From positions 1 through 7,181 of the forward strand of contig CAMWMM010000250.1 of the NCBI GenBank assembly GCA_947175285.1: DNA of 7,181 bases, in the 5' to 3' direction. Made by a program: the position numbers and the translations under genes. Below the pieces are notes generated by a model, which searched no databases, was not told where the DNA came from, and saw only the letters and a list, made by a program, of their open reading frames with translations. Positions 1-6,290 of this stretch are shown here, piece by piece. The DNA comes from an uncultured Lachnospiraceae bacterium (GTDB lineage: Bacteria > Bacillota_A > Clostridia > Lachnospirales > Lachnospiraceae). Positions within the stretch are counted from its first letter, which is position 1; every line of letters starts with the position of its first letter.

Positions 1-156
1 AAATAATATAGATAGGAGAGACAGAATATTCTATGAAATTTATGCATGCCTCCTTTCCAAGCATATTTATCAGGAGACATCTTACGCCTATTATAGCCAT
101 AATTTTACAAAAAAGCAAGTAATTATAAAATTTTTTTAAAGAGTTTTGTCATACTA

Positions 157-185
157 TTGACTAAAATTAATTCAAAGTATAAGAT
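157..185 (+). promoter_or_regulatory. Putative sigma-A promoter of mecA
   Basis: A TTGACT -35 box (157-162) is followed after 17 bases by TAAGAT (180-185). An overlapping TATAAG (178-183) would give a 15-base spacer. Transcription would start near 192, leaving a leader of about 75 bases before mecA. A second TATAAT at 202-207 has no good -35 box. This call rests on box match and position only. Confidence 0.5.
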
Positions 186-244
186 ACTTTTAAAATGACA
201 TTATAATAAGAATTCACATAAATTAACAGTATCAGTATCTTATA
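178..244. repeat. 11-bp inverted repeat across the mecA promoter and leader
   Basis: TATAAGATACT at 178-188 is the exact reverse complement of AGTATCTTATA at 234-244, with 45 bases between the arms. The left arm overlaps the -10 region and the right arm ends about ten bases before the AAGGA ribosome binding site. Because the left arm lies upstream of the expected transcription start, the pair fits two protein binding sites better than an RNA hairpin, unless an upstream transcript reads through. Confidence 0.4.
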
Positions 245-267
245 GTAAGTAGCAAGGATGTGATATT

Positions 268-1020
268 ATGAAAATTGAAAAAGTAAATGAACATCAAATT
301 CGCTGTACTCTTACAAGAGAAGACTTAGCGGACAGAGAATTGAAAATAAGCGAACTGGCATACGGTACCGAAAAGGCAAAAACGCTCTTTCGCGATATGA
401 TGCAGCAGGCCGCTTATGAATACGGGTTTGAAGCGGAGGATATCCCTCTTATGATAGAAGCAATTCCTCTTAACGCGGAATGTATTGTATTAATCATCAC
501 CAAGGTTGAGGATCCTGAAGAACTGGATACCCGTTTTTCCAAGTTCGCCCCCTCCGTTCACGATGATGATGAAAATGACCATGAAGACATTATGGAGACA
601 TTCGCCGACAGCGCTGATGAAATGCTGGATATGCTGCGGAAAATGGATCAGCAAAGCCGTACCGGCGCTGCTTCCGAAGCCACGCCTGCGCATACGGCTC
701 CGGTAAAGACCCCTGTCTCTCCGGCACTCACTAACCGTATGTTCTCTTTTGCTTCTTTGTATGATGTCATAAGACTTGCCCATGTTGCCGCACCTCTTTA
801 TCATGGTGCCAACTCATTATACAAAAAAGAAGCGGACGGCTCTTATCTTCTTCTGGTTGCACCTACGCAGTTAAGCGCCGCGGATTTCAACCGTATCTGC
901 AATATTTTCTCAGAATACGGCAGTCCGGAACATTTTTCTCCGGCTGTGGAATCTTATCTGGAAGAACACTGTGAAGCCGTTATTAAAGATAAGGCAATTC
1001 AATCTCTGGCAAACATTTAA
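268..1020 (+). CDS. mecA: Adaptor protein MecA (ClpC/ClpP substrate adaptor)
   Basis: This 250-residue cytosolic protein resembles the MecA adaptor family, which delivers substrates to the ClpC-ClpP protease and helps ClpC assemble. The N-terminal domain (about 1-95) begins MKIEKVNEHQIRCTLTREDL, typical of the family. It is followed by an acidic, low-complexity linker (about 96-155, rich in D/E and then A/T/P). The C-terminal ClpC-binding domain (about 156-242) starts at FSFASLYDVIRLA and includes the LVAPTQLSAADFNRICNIFSEYG segment. The length is normal for clostridial members. The ATG is preceded by AAGGA (254-258) at 9 bases. The gene is monocistronic, with a promoter upstream and a terminator directly after the stop. 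The substrate in this organism cannot be read from the sequence; ComK, the Bacillus target, should not be assumed. Confidence 0.93.
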   Translation: MKIEKVNEHQIRCTLTREDLADRELKISELAYGTEKAKTLFRDMMQQAAYEYGFEAEDIPLMIEAIPLNAECIVLIITKVEDPEELDTRFSKFAPSVHDDDENDHEDIMETFADSADEMLDMLRKMDQQSRTGAASEATPAHTAPVKTPVSPALTNRMFSFASLYDVIRLAHVAAPLYHGANSLYKKEADGSYLLLVAPTQLSAADFNRICNIFSEYGSPEHFSPAVESYLEEHCEAVIKDKAIQSLANI

Positions 1021-1023
1021 GAT

Positions 1024-1072
1024 AAAAAGCTCTAAGAAACTGCATCATGCAGTCACTTAGAGCTTTTATTTT
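1024..1072. terminator. Bidirectional intrinsic terminator between mecA and the DUF1858 gene
   Basis: The 12-bp stem AAAAGCTCTAAG (1025-1036) pairs with CTTAGAGCTTTT (1056-1067). After a 2x2 internal loop an inner stem ACTGCA/TGCAGT (1039-1044 / 1048-1053) closes on the loop TCA. A TTTTATTTT tail follows on the plus strand, starting four bases after the mecA stop. On the minus strand the tail reads CTTTTTAT, so the same hairpin can end transcription of the convergent DUF1858 gene. Confidence 0.88.
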
Positions 1073-1079
1073 AATTTGC

Positions 1080-1207
1080 CTTTCTCCCAATGTGTGAAGA
1101 ATGCCGCATTTTAGGCATTCTTCGGTGTGAGAAAGACTTGCTTCGCAAGTCGTAGAACTTCTTCGCGAAGCAGCCACTGCTGCAAGTGATTAGAAGTTCT
1201 TCTCACA
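1080..1207. repeat. Compact multi-hairpin intergenic element (copy 1)
   Basis: Several stems nest in 128 bases. GAAGAATGCC (1096-1105) pairs with GGCATTCTTC (1114-1123) over an 8-base loop, flanked by CTTTCTC (1080-1086) against GAGAAAG (1129-1135). TGTGAGAA (1126-1133) pairs with TTCTCACA (1200-1207) and encloses GACTTGC/GCAAGTC (1135-1141 / 1145-1151) and AGAACTTC/GAAGTTCT (1154-1161 / 1193-1200). CTTCGCGAAG (1161-1170) is itself a palindrome. Some stems exclude each other. The element starts a few bases after the DUF1858 stop on the minus strand. It resembles REP/MITE-type dispersed palindromic units, and the element at 6399-6484 has a related first hairpin. No coding potential is evident. 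Confidence 0.6.
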
Positions 1208-1210
1208 TTT

Positions 1211-1402
1211 TTATAGTGCCGCAATCTGTGCCATTAAATCATCAATGTTCATTCCATGCACCATCGCTGCCTCTTCAAGTGATTCTCCCTGTGCGGAAGG
1301 GCATCCCAGACAATGCATGCCGGCATTCATTAAGATTGGCGCTACATCAGGATTTGTTCTTAAAATCTCTCCGATTGTCATGTCCTTTGTAATATCTGCC
1401 AT
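1211..1402 (-). CDS. DUF1858 (hybrid-cluster-associated redox disulfide) domain protein
   Basis: This 63-residue cytosolic protein consists of a single DUF1858 domain. It opens with the typical D-x-T-I-G-E-I-L segment (about 7-14), then the [21 protein letters not shown] core (17-37), with the two cysteines at 31 and 34. In this family the CxxC pair is thought to be redox active or to bind a metal or cluster, and members occur alone or fused to larger redox proteins; the exact role is not established. The ATG has a strong GGGAGGT site (1417-1411) at 8 bases. The gene has its own promoter and ends at the bidirectional terminator shared with mecA. It lies 111 bases downstream of the membrane-protein gene on the same strand, with no obvious terminator between, so some readthrough is possible. 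Confidence 0.9.
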   Translation of the reverse strand: MADITKDMTIGEILRTNPDVAPILMNAGMHCLGCPSAQGESLEEAAMVHGMNIDDLMAQIAAL

Positions 1403-1483
1403 TGTTTTGTACCTCCCAAAAATAATTTTACAGTATCATTTTCTCCGACTGTATTGATTTTATGTCTAAATATATGCGTATAT

Positions 1484-1512
1484 AGTATAAGTCGAAAATA
1501 AAATTTCTGCAA
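1484..1512 (-). promoter_or_regulatory. Putative promoter of the DUF1858 gene
   Basis: On the minus strand, TTGCAG (1512-1507) and TATACT (1489-1484) are separated by exactly 17 bases. The -35 box starts two bases after the in-frame stop of the restored membrane-protein reading frame (1514-1516). The DUF1858 gene can therefore be transcribed independently of the FkbH unit. The expected leader is about 75 bases. Confidence 0.6.
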
Positions 1513-1513
1513 G

Positions 1514-2804
1514 TCATGTTTTTTCATCACAGATGAAGTTACCCAAGTAAATTCCAAGACTCATGACCGCAAAAGCAGAAACAGCAAATTCCCTATAGGT
1601 AAACCAGTGATGACCGTATGCATGACCTGCCGTTATTATTATCCAGCCAATAGGCAGAAATGCCACTGCTGTCAGAAAGCAAATGATTGGCGCGTTTTTC
1701 CGAATAATATGAACTGTGTTCTTTCGAAGCCGGAAGGCGAGAAATACCCCCCCCCGATAAAAACGCAATCAAAAACGGCCACTTCAACAATACACCTATA
1801 TTCCTCCAAAGCGCATCCAAACGGGTATATCCCTCATCACCGTCATAAAAGCCTGCGGAAGTGCGAAGAAATACCTGATTCAGTGCATCTGCAAACAAAT
1901 TCTGTTTCGTCAGGATACTTCCTGCCAGCCATTTACCACTCCACATACCACCATAGCCAACTCCCCATAGAAACATTTTCTGCAAAAGCGGCTTTACACT
2001 GTCAAACCTAAGGTTTCTGCCATTTATAACAAGATATAGAACAATTAATGTTCCAAAAGGCACAAGTGGATAAGTCAGAAAGTCAAAATAAGCCGTCGCA
2101 ATACCTGTTGCGAAAAACAAATGGTTCATTTCGCTCTCCTTAACTTTCCTATTCTCAACAAGATACAGAAACCAGATTGTCGAAAACATAACGATATAGT
2201 AAACAGATGAAAACTGCAACGACAACGCTGCCGTCATCGGATTCAATACAAACATCATTATAAGAAATGCCGGCGCATACCGTTCCATGTGAACCTGATA
2301 TAACTTTCTTATAATCATAAATAATAAAAAGTTCTGCAAGAAAAAATTTAATATTCTAATATCCCCATAGTCAAAAAATAACAATAGTAATTTCAAGGGT
2401 ATCAGATATCCGTGCCAGTAACGACCGTACGGAACTGCAAAATAGTCATATGCCATATCTTCATTCGCATAATTGATCAGGGCAGTATCCAAAGCCTGAC
2501 CGGAATCAATATGGTAATTATTCACTGCCTTATTAACGGTACTTTCCGCTCCGTCATAAATAGCTGCTTGAAGCATAAGGCAGTCCGTATAAGTATCCAG
2601 TTGCATATATTTATACCCATGTACTATTTGAGGATTAATTCTCTCATAATTAAAAATTTCACTGGATTTTGTCACATTTACTTTCATACTTTTGACCGGC
2701 AGCGCATAAACGGCAACAAGCATCAACATGCCGACTATGATGCTTATGCCCAGTATTGCAATATATTTTATACAGCAACACATTTTTCTTTGTAAATCAG
2801 ACAT
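1514..2804 (-). CDS. Polytopic membrane protein, GT-C-like, frameshifted at a G9 tract
   Basis: As written, the frame from the ATG at 2804 stops at 1593 after 403 residues. The last 50 or so are a charged, non-membrane sequence. Removing one G from the run at 1747-1755 joins S350-G-G to another frame that runs to a TGA at 1514-1516, giving 429 residues and two more hydrophobic helices (about 372-391 and 404-424) with an HHWFTYR segment (398-404). The restored protein has an N-terminal helix (14-35), a large presumably external loop (36-128) and about eight further hydrophobic segments, resembling GT-C glycosyltransferases or polysaccharide-modifying membrane enzymes. I do not recognise the family exactly. 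The ATG lies one base after the FkbH stop, with GGAGGAG (2817-2811) inside the FkbH 3' end, so the two genes are coupled. The break is either a phase-variable switch, a fixed mutation or a sequencing error. Confidence 0.72.
1747..1755. repeat. Homopolymeric tract C9 (G9 on the coding strand)
   Basis: Nine consecutive C on the plus strand, read as G9 in the membrane-protein gene, sit exactly where the coding frame changes. With 9 G the frame ends at 1593; with 8 (or 11) it continues to 1514. Runs of this length are prone to slipped-strand mispairing. It is conspicuous in an AT-rich region and is the longest G/C run in the window. Confidence 0.9.
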
Positions 2805-2805
2805 C

Positions 2806-4605
2806 CTAATCTCCTCCGTTTACCCTGATTACCCTGTTCTTTTTCTCATAATGCGCCGGAATCACAAACTCCCATTCCGCATTACCTTCAATATCCTCAT
2901 TTGTTTTTGTAAAGCCCTGCAATGCATAGAAATCTCTTACCATAGCATTTTTAGCTGTCGGATAATAGTATCCTTTCAAACATTGTATTCCCTGTTCCCG
3001 ACACTTCATAACGAGTTCATCCATCATTGCAAATTCCATATCCCTTTTCAGAACACGGCAGCTCATAAGCCATAAATCGATATGAAACAGTGTCTCATCC
3101 GTCTCATCTATATGCCCGAATACAACGGAAACAACTCCATTATCGCCAAACTTATCCACAAGCTTTCCATATAATGTAATATATGACGGATTTTCTGCGT
3201 AACCCTCTATATCAGCCTGACTACAGCGTTTTGTCGTTAAGTTGAACTGATTGCTTTTATTTGTAAGCTGTGCAATACGAGTCATATACATAGCGACAAA
3301 AGGCTGAATCTCCGCCTCCATTTCTAAAGAACGCAGATAATCATGATAGTCCGCATAACTTACTTCTTGTTTTCTTCGCTCTGCATTTGCTTTATACATA
3401 TCGTTCCGCTTCAAATCATCTTCCGAAAGATTTGTCACCTCAAAATATCCGGCTCTGTCAAGCAGTGTAATTATATGGGCAATATCATCTATCTCCGGCA
3501 CCTTTACTTCCGGAACCTGTGACGCAACAATATGACGCTCCGCAGGGTTATCATCTACAAAAACAAGACTGTCCGTGCCGATATTTAATTCTTTGGCAAT
3601 TTCCAGAATATTTTGGTCTTTATTCTCCCAATTTGCCTTTATAACAAGAAAATCCTCCGGTTTTAGTACACTGTCCGGACGTTTTAAACCTGCCAGCGCA
3701 TTCTCTTCATCATTTTTGGAATCAATCGTCAGTAAAACACCCAAGTCCCTATGCGCTTTCACATATTCCTGAAACTCACTGTATAGCTGCCCGATTGAGG
3801 TTTCCTGTCCGATTTCGATATGGTCTGCCCCGTCATCTCCTACGACACCGCCCCAAAGCGTATTGTCCAAATCCAATACAAATGCTTTCCGGTTTTTCCC
3901 GTAAATAGATTTAATAACATTTGCTATGTTATATGCAAGTTCCGGTATCGCCTGTACGGCGCATGAGTATTTATACATATGCCAGTAAAACGGATCCGCC
4001 CATTTCTGAAGCCCATAGCAGGAAGCCATATAATTGATATCATTAATAAAAAAGTTCTTATGTCCTTCTGCATATGCCGCAAATTTTGCATTCAGTCTGT
4101 TAATAAAGTTAAGGCGTCCATGTGAATCGGAGAAATCAGAATTCCCCAGCAAACGATAGAATGGCGGTTCAAAATTATTCTGAATCACGGGGCATTGATA
4201 AACATTTTCAATCTTATTCCACATTTGCTCATATGGTTGATAAACATCTTCAAGCAGCGCTTCTATCTGTTCTTTTGAATCCCGCACCGTCGGAAAATCT
4301 TTGATATTTCTTGTACTTGTATGAATATAGATAATATCCGGACAAAATGCCGTAAGTTCCGGATTATCAAACATCACATCCTGCCAATACTGGTTATATT
4401 CCGACTCATAAAAAACAGGCGTTATTCCCGTATTGAGTAAAAACAGTTCCAGCATCTCTTTGATATCATGCGTAGTAGAACCGCCCAGAATCGCTATACG
4501 TTTGGAAATACGCGCCTGTTCATTCTGTGCTGACAGTTCTTTTTTAAGTGATTTTCTCTTTTTCAGAATATATTCCGCATTAAAAGGATATTCTAATTCT
4601 TTCAC
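2806..4605 (-). CDS. FkbH-like HAD-IIIC family protein
   Basis: This 599-residue protein has the three-part FkbH layout. Residues about 34-230 form an SGNH-hydrolase-like domain, with ILGGSTTHDI near 39-48 in the place of a GDS motif. Residues about 240-375 form a HAD phosphatase domain with DLDNTLWGG (245-253, nucleophile D245 and D247), TIDSKND (293-299) and VFVDDNPAER (348-357). The C-terminal part (about 425-580) is acetyltransferase-like and includes RIAQLTNKSNQFNLTTKR (443-460) and SCRVLKRDMEF (515-525). Characterised relatives load a glyceryl unit derived from 1,3-bisphosphoglycerate onto an acyl carrier protein for polyketides; others sit in surface-polysaccharide loci. No carrier protein or ketosynthase is present here, so the product is unknown. 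The start is GTG, supported by AGGAGA about seven bases upstream. The membrane-protein gene follows after one base, suggesting a glycan or lipid tailoring role. Confidence 0.88.
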   Translation of the reverse strand: MKELEYPFNAEYILKKRKSLKKELSAQNEQARISKRIAILGGSTTHDIKEMLELFLLNTGITPVFYESEYNQYWQDVMFDNPELTAFCPDIIYIHTSTRNIKDFPTVRDSKEQIEALLEDVYQPYEQMWNKIENVYQCPVIQNNFEPPFYRLLGNSDFSDSHGRLNFINRLNAKFAAYAEGHKNFFINDINYMASCYGLQKWADPFYWHMYKYSCAVQAIPELAYNIANVIKSIYGKNRKAFVLDLDNTLWGGVVGDDGADHIEIGQETSIGQLYSEFQEYVKAHRDLGVLLTIDSKNDEENALAGLKRPDSVLKPEDFLVIKANWENKDQNILEIAKELNIGTDSLVFVDDNPAERHIVASQVPEVKVPEIDDIAHIITLLDRAGYFEVTNLSEDDLKRNDMYKANAERRKQEVSYADYHDYLRSLEMEAEIQPFVAMYMTRIAQLTNKSNQFNLTTKRCSQADIEGYAENPSYITLYGKLVDKFGDNGVVSVVFGHIDETDETLFHIDLWLMSCRVLKRDMEFAMMDELVMKCREQGIQCLKGYYYPTAKNAMVRDFYALQGFTKTNEDIEGNAEWEFVIPAHYEKKNRVIRVNGGD

Positions 4606-4672
4606 AAAGCTTCTCCTATTTCATAACAAATGCTATATATCGGCTGCGGCCAATTTTCAAAATACACTCCAT

Positions 4673-4700
4673 ATTTTACCATACTATCATAATTATGCAA
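4673..4700 (-). promoter_or_regulatory. Putative extended -10 promoter of the FkbH/membrane-protein unit
   Basis: On the minus strand, TTGCAT (4700-4695) is followed after 16 bases by TAAAAT (4678-4673), which is preceded by TGG, forming an extended -10 (TGnTAAAAT). It lies in the 111-base gap after the anti-sigma stop and gives a leader of about 60 bases. No terminator hairpin is visible between the anti-sigma gene and this promoter, so partial readthrough from the sigma operon remains possible. Confidence 0.55.
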
Positions 4701-4716
4701 GAAAAAGAAATGTTCC

Positions 4717-5739
4717 CTATTGTAATTCAAAGGTAATGAATATTTCCTTCCGGTTCGGGTCATCTTTTATCTCTGCCCCAGCCTCAGCACAAGTCATAAT
4801 ACGGCTATTTACTAAAACGTCTGCAGATTTAGACGTACCGTCAGTATAATTTACCGTACAGGTGACAATCGTATGATCAAGCATATTTTGTATTCCCTGA
4901 TTCTTGCTTTCCAAAGTCGTATCTCCGAAGATCATGCTCTCCAATTCTCCGTTATCGGGACACTCGTTACAGATATTTATCCACGTTTTTTCATCTGACT
5001 GTTTTTGATAATCCAGTGTAAAAGATCGGTAGAGGAGCGTTTCATAAGCAGGCACCGACACAGGAGTTCCGTCTATACTTTCGTCATCATATCCGCCAAT
5101 ACTCCCAGTATTCAATTCTCCATCATAAAGCTGTCCGGCTACAATGATGCTCTCCTCTGCCGGCTGAACGATTTGAAAAGCGCCGTTGTTAATGCTGTAT
5201 GTGACATTATTAATATTGTTTCCCCGACAGGTAAAAGGTACATTGATGCAATAGGACACACCGCTGCCTTCCCTTCCTTCTATCATCCAGTCACCGGCAT
5301 ATTTTTCCGTAATCAGGGAAGAATTGGACACAAGCTGCACCGGCTTGTCTTTCTCAAGCTCCGCTCCCATGATTGCCAAAGTGAATGTTTCTTCGCTGGT
5401 TGACACCATATCAGATGGAATTTCCGCTGTATCTGAAATCGAAGACGGAATTTCCGCCACATTCGGAACCGGACGCATCCTTCTTCCATTCACGGCAACG
5501 GCTGTAACTACTGCTATCATACATGCTGCCGCAGAAGCCACTATTACGGCAAACTTTCTTCGTCTTATATTTTCCTTGCTTTTCATTTTTGTTATATTTT
5601 CTGTTCTTTTTTCAATTGTCTGCTCTTTCTTCATAGTATTTTCCCTTTCTTTGTTAATGATTAAAAAGGCAGCATCCAATTTTTCCCAAACTACTTCTGG
5701 CACTTCGACATCATTTAAAAAAATATTGTCTTTTTCCAT
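4717..5739 (-). CDS. Putative membrane-bound anti-sigma factor
   Basis: This 340-residue protein follows the ECF sigma gene and has the topology of a transmembrane anti-sigma factor. It has a cytoplasmic N-terminus with VPEVVWEKLDAAF (about 12-24) and a long charged helix (30-60). One membrane helix (about 63-84, KFAVIVASAAACMIAVVTAV) comes next, then an external domain of about 250 residues. The external part starts with a low-complexity linker carrying two AEIPS units ten residues apart. The rest is not recognised; it contains several cysteines (including those in YCINVPFTC and ICNEC) that could form disulfides. The ATG at 5739 is preferred because GGAAGG (5752-5747) lies seven bases upstream. 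An ATG at 5745 overlaps the sigma stop as ATGA but lies one base from that site. Either way the genes are translationally coupled. The function is inferred from position and topology. Confidence 0.75.
   Translation of the reverse strand: MEKDNIFLNDVEVPEVVWEKLDAAFLIINKERENTMKKEQTIEKRTENITKMKSKENIRRRKFAVIVASAAACMIAVVTAVAVNGRRMRPVPNVAEIPSSISDTAEIPSDMVSTSEETFTLAIMGAELEKDKPVQLVSNSSLITEKYAGDWMIEGREGSGVSYCINVPFTCRGNNINNVTYSINNGAFQIVQPAEESIIVAGQLYDGELNTGSIGGYDDESIDGTPVSVPAYETLLYRSFTLDYQKQSDEKTWINICNECPDNGELESMIFGDTTLESKNQGIQNMLDHTIVTCTVNYTDGTSKSADVLVNSRIMTCAEAGAEIKDDPNRKEIFITFELQ
5417..5457 (-). repeat. Imperfect 30-base tandem duplication inside the anti-sigma gene
   Basis: GGAATTTCCGC occurs at 5417-5427 and again at 5447-5457, extended to GAYGGAATTTCCGC with one difference. 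The spacing of exactly 30 bases keeps the frame and encodes two ten-residue units starting AEIPS, just outside the membrane helix. It looks like a local duplication that lengthens the external linker. Confidence 0.65.
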
Positions 5740-5741
5740 AT

Positions 5742-6260
5742 TCATACCTTCCTTTCGGTTCCATAATAACATTCCGCAAGCTTCTTCCGCCCCCTGTGGA
5801 GCCTTGTCTGCACCGTACTTTTAGGAATCTTTAAAATCCGCGCAATTTCTTCAATATGATATCCCTCACTATAAAACATAGTCATGATGATGCGGTACTT
5901 CTCCCCCAACAACGAGAGTGCTTCTTTCAATTCAAGATTATATTCATCATAGACTGCGGCTTCTTCATATTCTTCCAATCCGCATGTTTTCTGCAATTTT
6001 TTCCGCATTGTATTGCATCTGTTGATTAGGATTCTGGTCATCCATGTTTTAAAATACGCCGCATATTTTAACGTATCTATTTTTTCCCAACAGACCAGCA
6101 CGGTATCCTGAATCGCATCTGCAGCGTCCTCATCATTCATTAAAATAGCAAGCGCTACTCTGTACATGTCTTTTGTATAAAGACGTATCAGTTCCGTAAA
6201 AGCATCCGGGTCCTTTTGTTTTGCCCTTTTAACCAAATTTTCAGTTGTATTGTCCTGCAT
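5742..6260 (-). CDS. RNA polymerase ECF-type sigma-70 factor
   Basis: This 172-residue protein has the compact two-domain layout of extracytoplasmic-function sigma factors. Region 2 (about 20-88) contains FTELIRLYTKDMYRVALAIL, the DAADAIQDTVLVCWEKI core-binding segment (45-61) and FKTWMTRILINRC (70-82). After a short linker, region 4 (about 107-160) contains LSLLGEKYRIIMTMFYSEGY and the helix-turn-helix IEEIARILKIPKSTVQTRLHRGRKKL (136-161), which reads the -35 element. The start at 6260 has AGGAGG nine bases upstream. A longer frame beginning at 6290 (ten more residues, weak GGAG site) is less likely. The downstream partner is a putative membrane anti-sigma factor, suggesting release on an envelope signal. 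The upstream region has a TGAAAC (minus strand) like many ECF -35 elements but no CGT at the usual 16-17 bases, so autoregulation is unproven. Confidence 0.92.
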   Translation of the reverse strand: MQDNTTENLVKRAKQKDPDAFTELIRLYTKDMYRVALAILMNDEDAADAIQDTVLVCWEKIDTLKYAAYFKTWMTRILINRCNTMRKKLQKTCGLEEYEEAAVYDEYNLELKEALSLLGEKYRIIMTMFYSEGYHIEEIARILKIPKSTVQTRLHRGRKKLAECYYGTERKV

Positions 6261-6273
6261 GAAGCATTTCCTC

Positions 6274-6285
6274 CTGTGCGCACAG
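6274..6285. promoter_or_regulatory. Perfect 12-base palindrome beside the sigma-gene ribosome binding site
   Basis: CTGTGCGCACAG reads the same on both strands and its last two bases on the minus strand run into the AGGAGG site of the sigma gene. It has no loop, so it suits a dimeric protein site rather than an RNA hairpin. It could also be chance, or coding sequence if the 6290 start is used. Confidence 0.3.
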
Positions 6286-6290
6286 TTCAT

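Noticed and set aside
1..55. AAAGGAGG on the minus strand (about 56-49), suggesting a divergent gene start leaving the window
   Set aside because: The only ATG lies one base from the site and no ATG, GTG or TTG sits at a workable distance; too little sequence remains to judge.
33..122. Small plus-strand frame of 29 codons after a TAGGAGAG-like sequence
   Set aside because: The spacing to the ATG is about 12 bases, the peptide resembles nothing known, and no promoter is visible within the window.
490..804. Minus-strand frame of 104 codons inside mecA
   Set aside because: It is the antisense of a clear MecA coding region, with arginine-rich low-quality sequence and no ribosome binding site.
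1080..1207. CRISPR array or riboswitch in the repeat-rich gap
   Set aside because: There are no regularly spaced direct repeats and no downstream coding start to regulate on the plus strand; the signals are nested inverted repeats.
1607..2011. Plus-strand frame of 134 codons opposite the membrane-protein gene
   Set aside because: Composition is that of an antisense shadow; the opposite strand encodes a coherent series of membrane helices.
4606..4716. Terminator after the anti-sigma gene
   Set aside because: I found no GC-rich stem followed by a T run on the minus strand in this 111-base gap.
5324..5824. Plus-strand hydrophobic frame of 166 codons opposite the sigma/anti-sigma junction
   Set aside because: It crosses two well-supported minus-strand genes; the hydrophobic look arises from the antisense of lysine/glutamate-rich helices.
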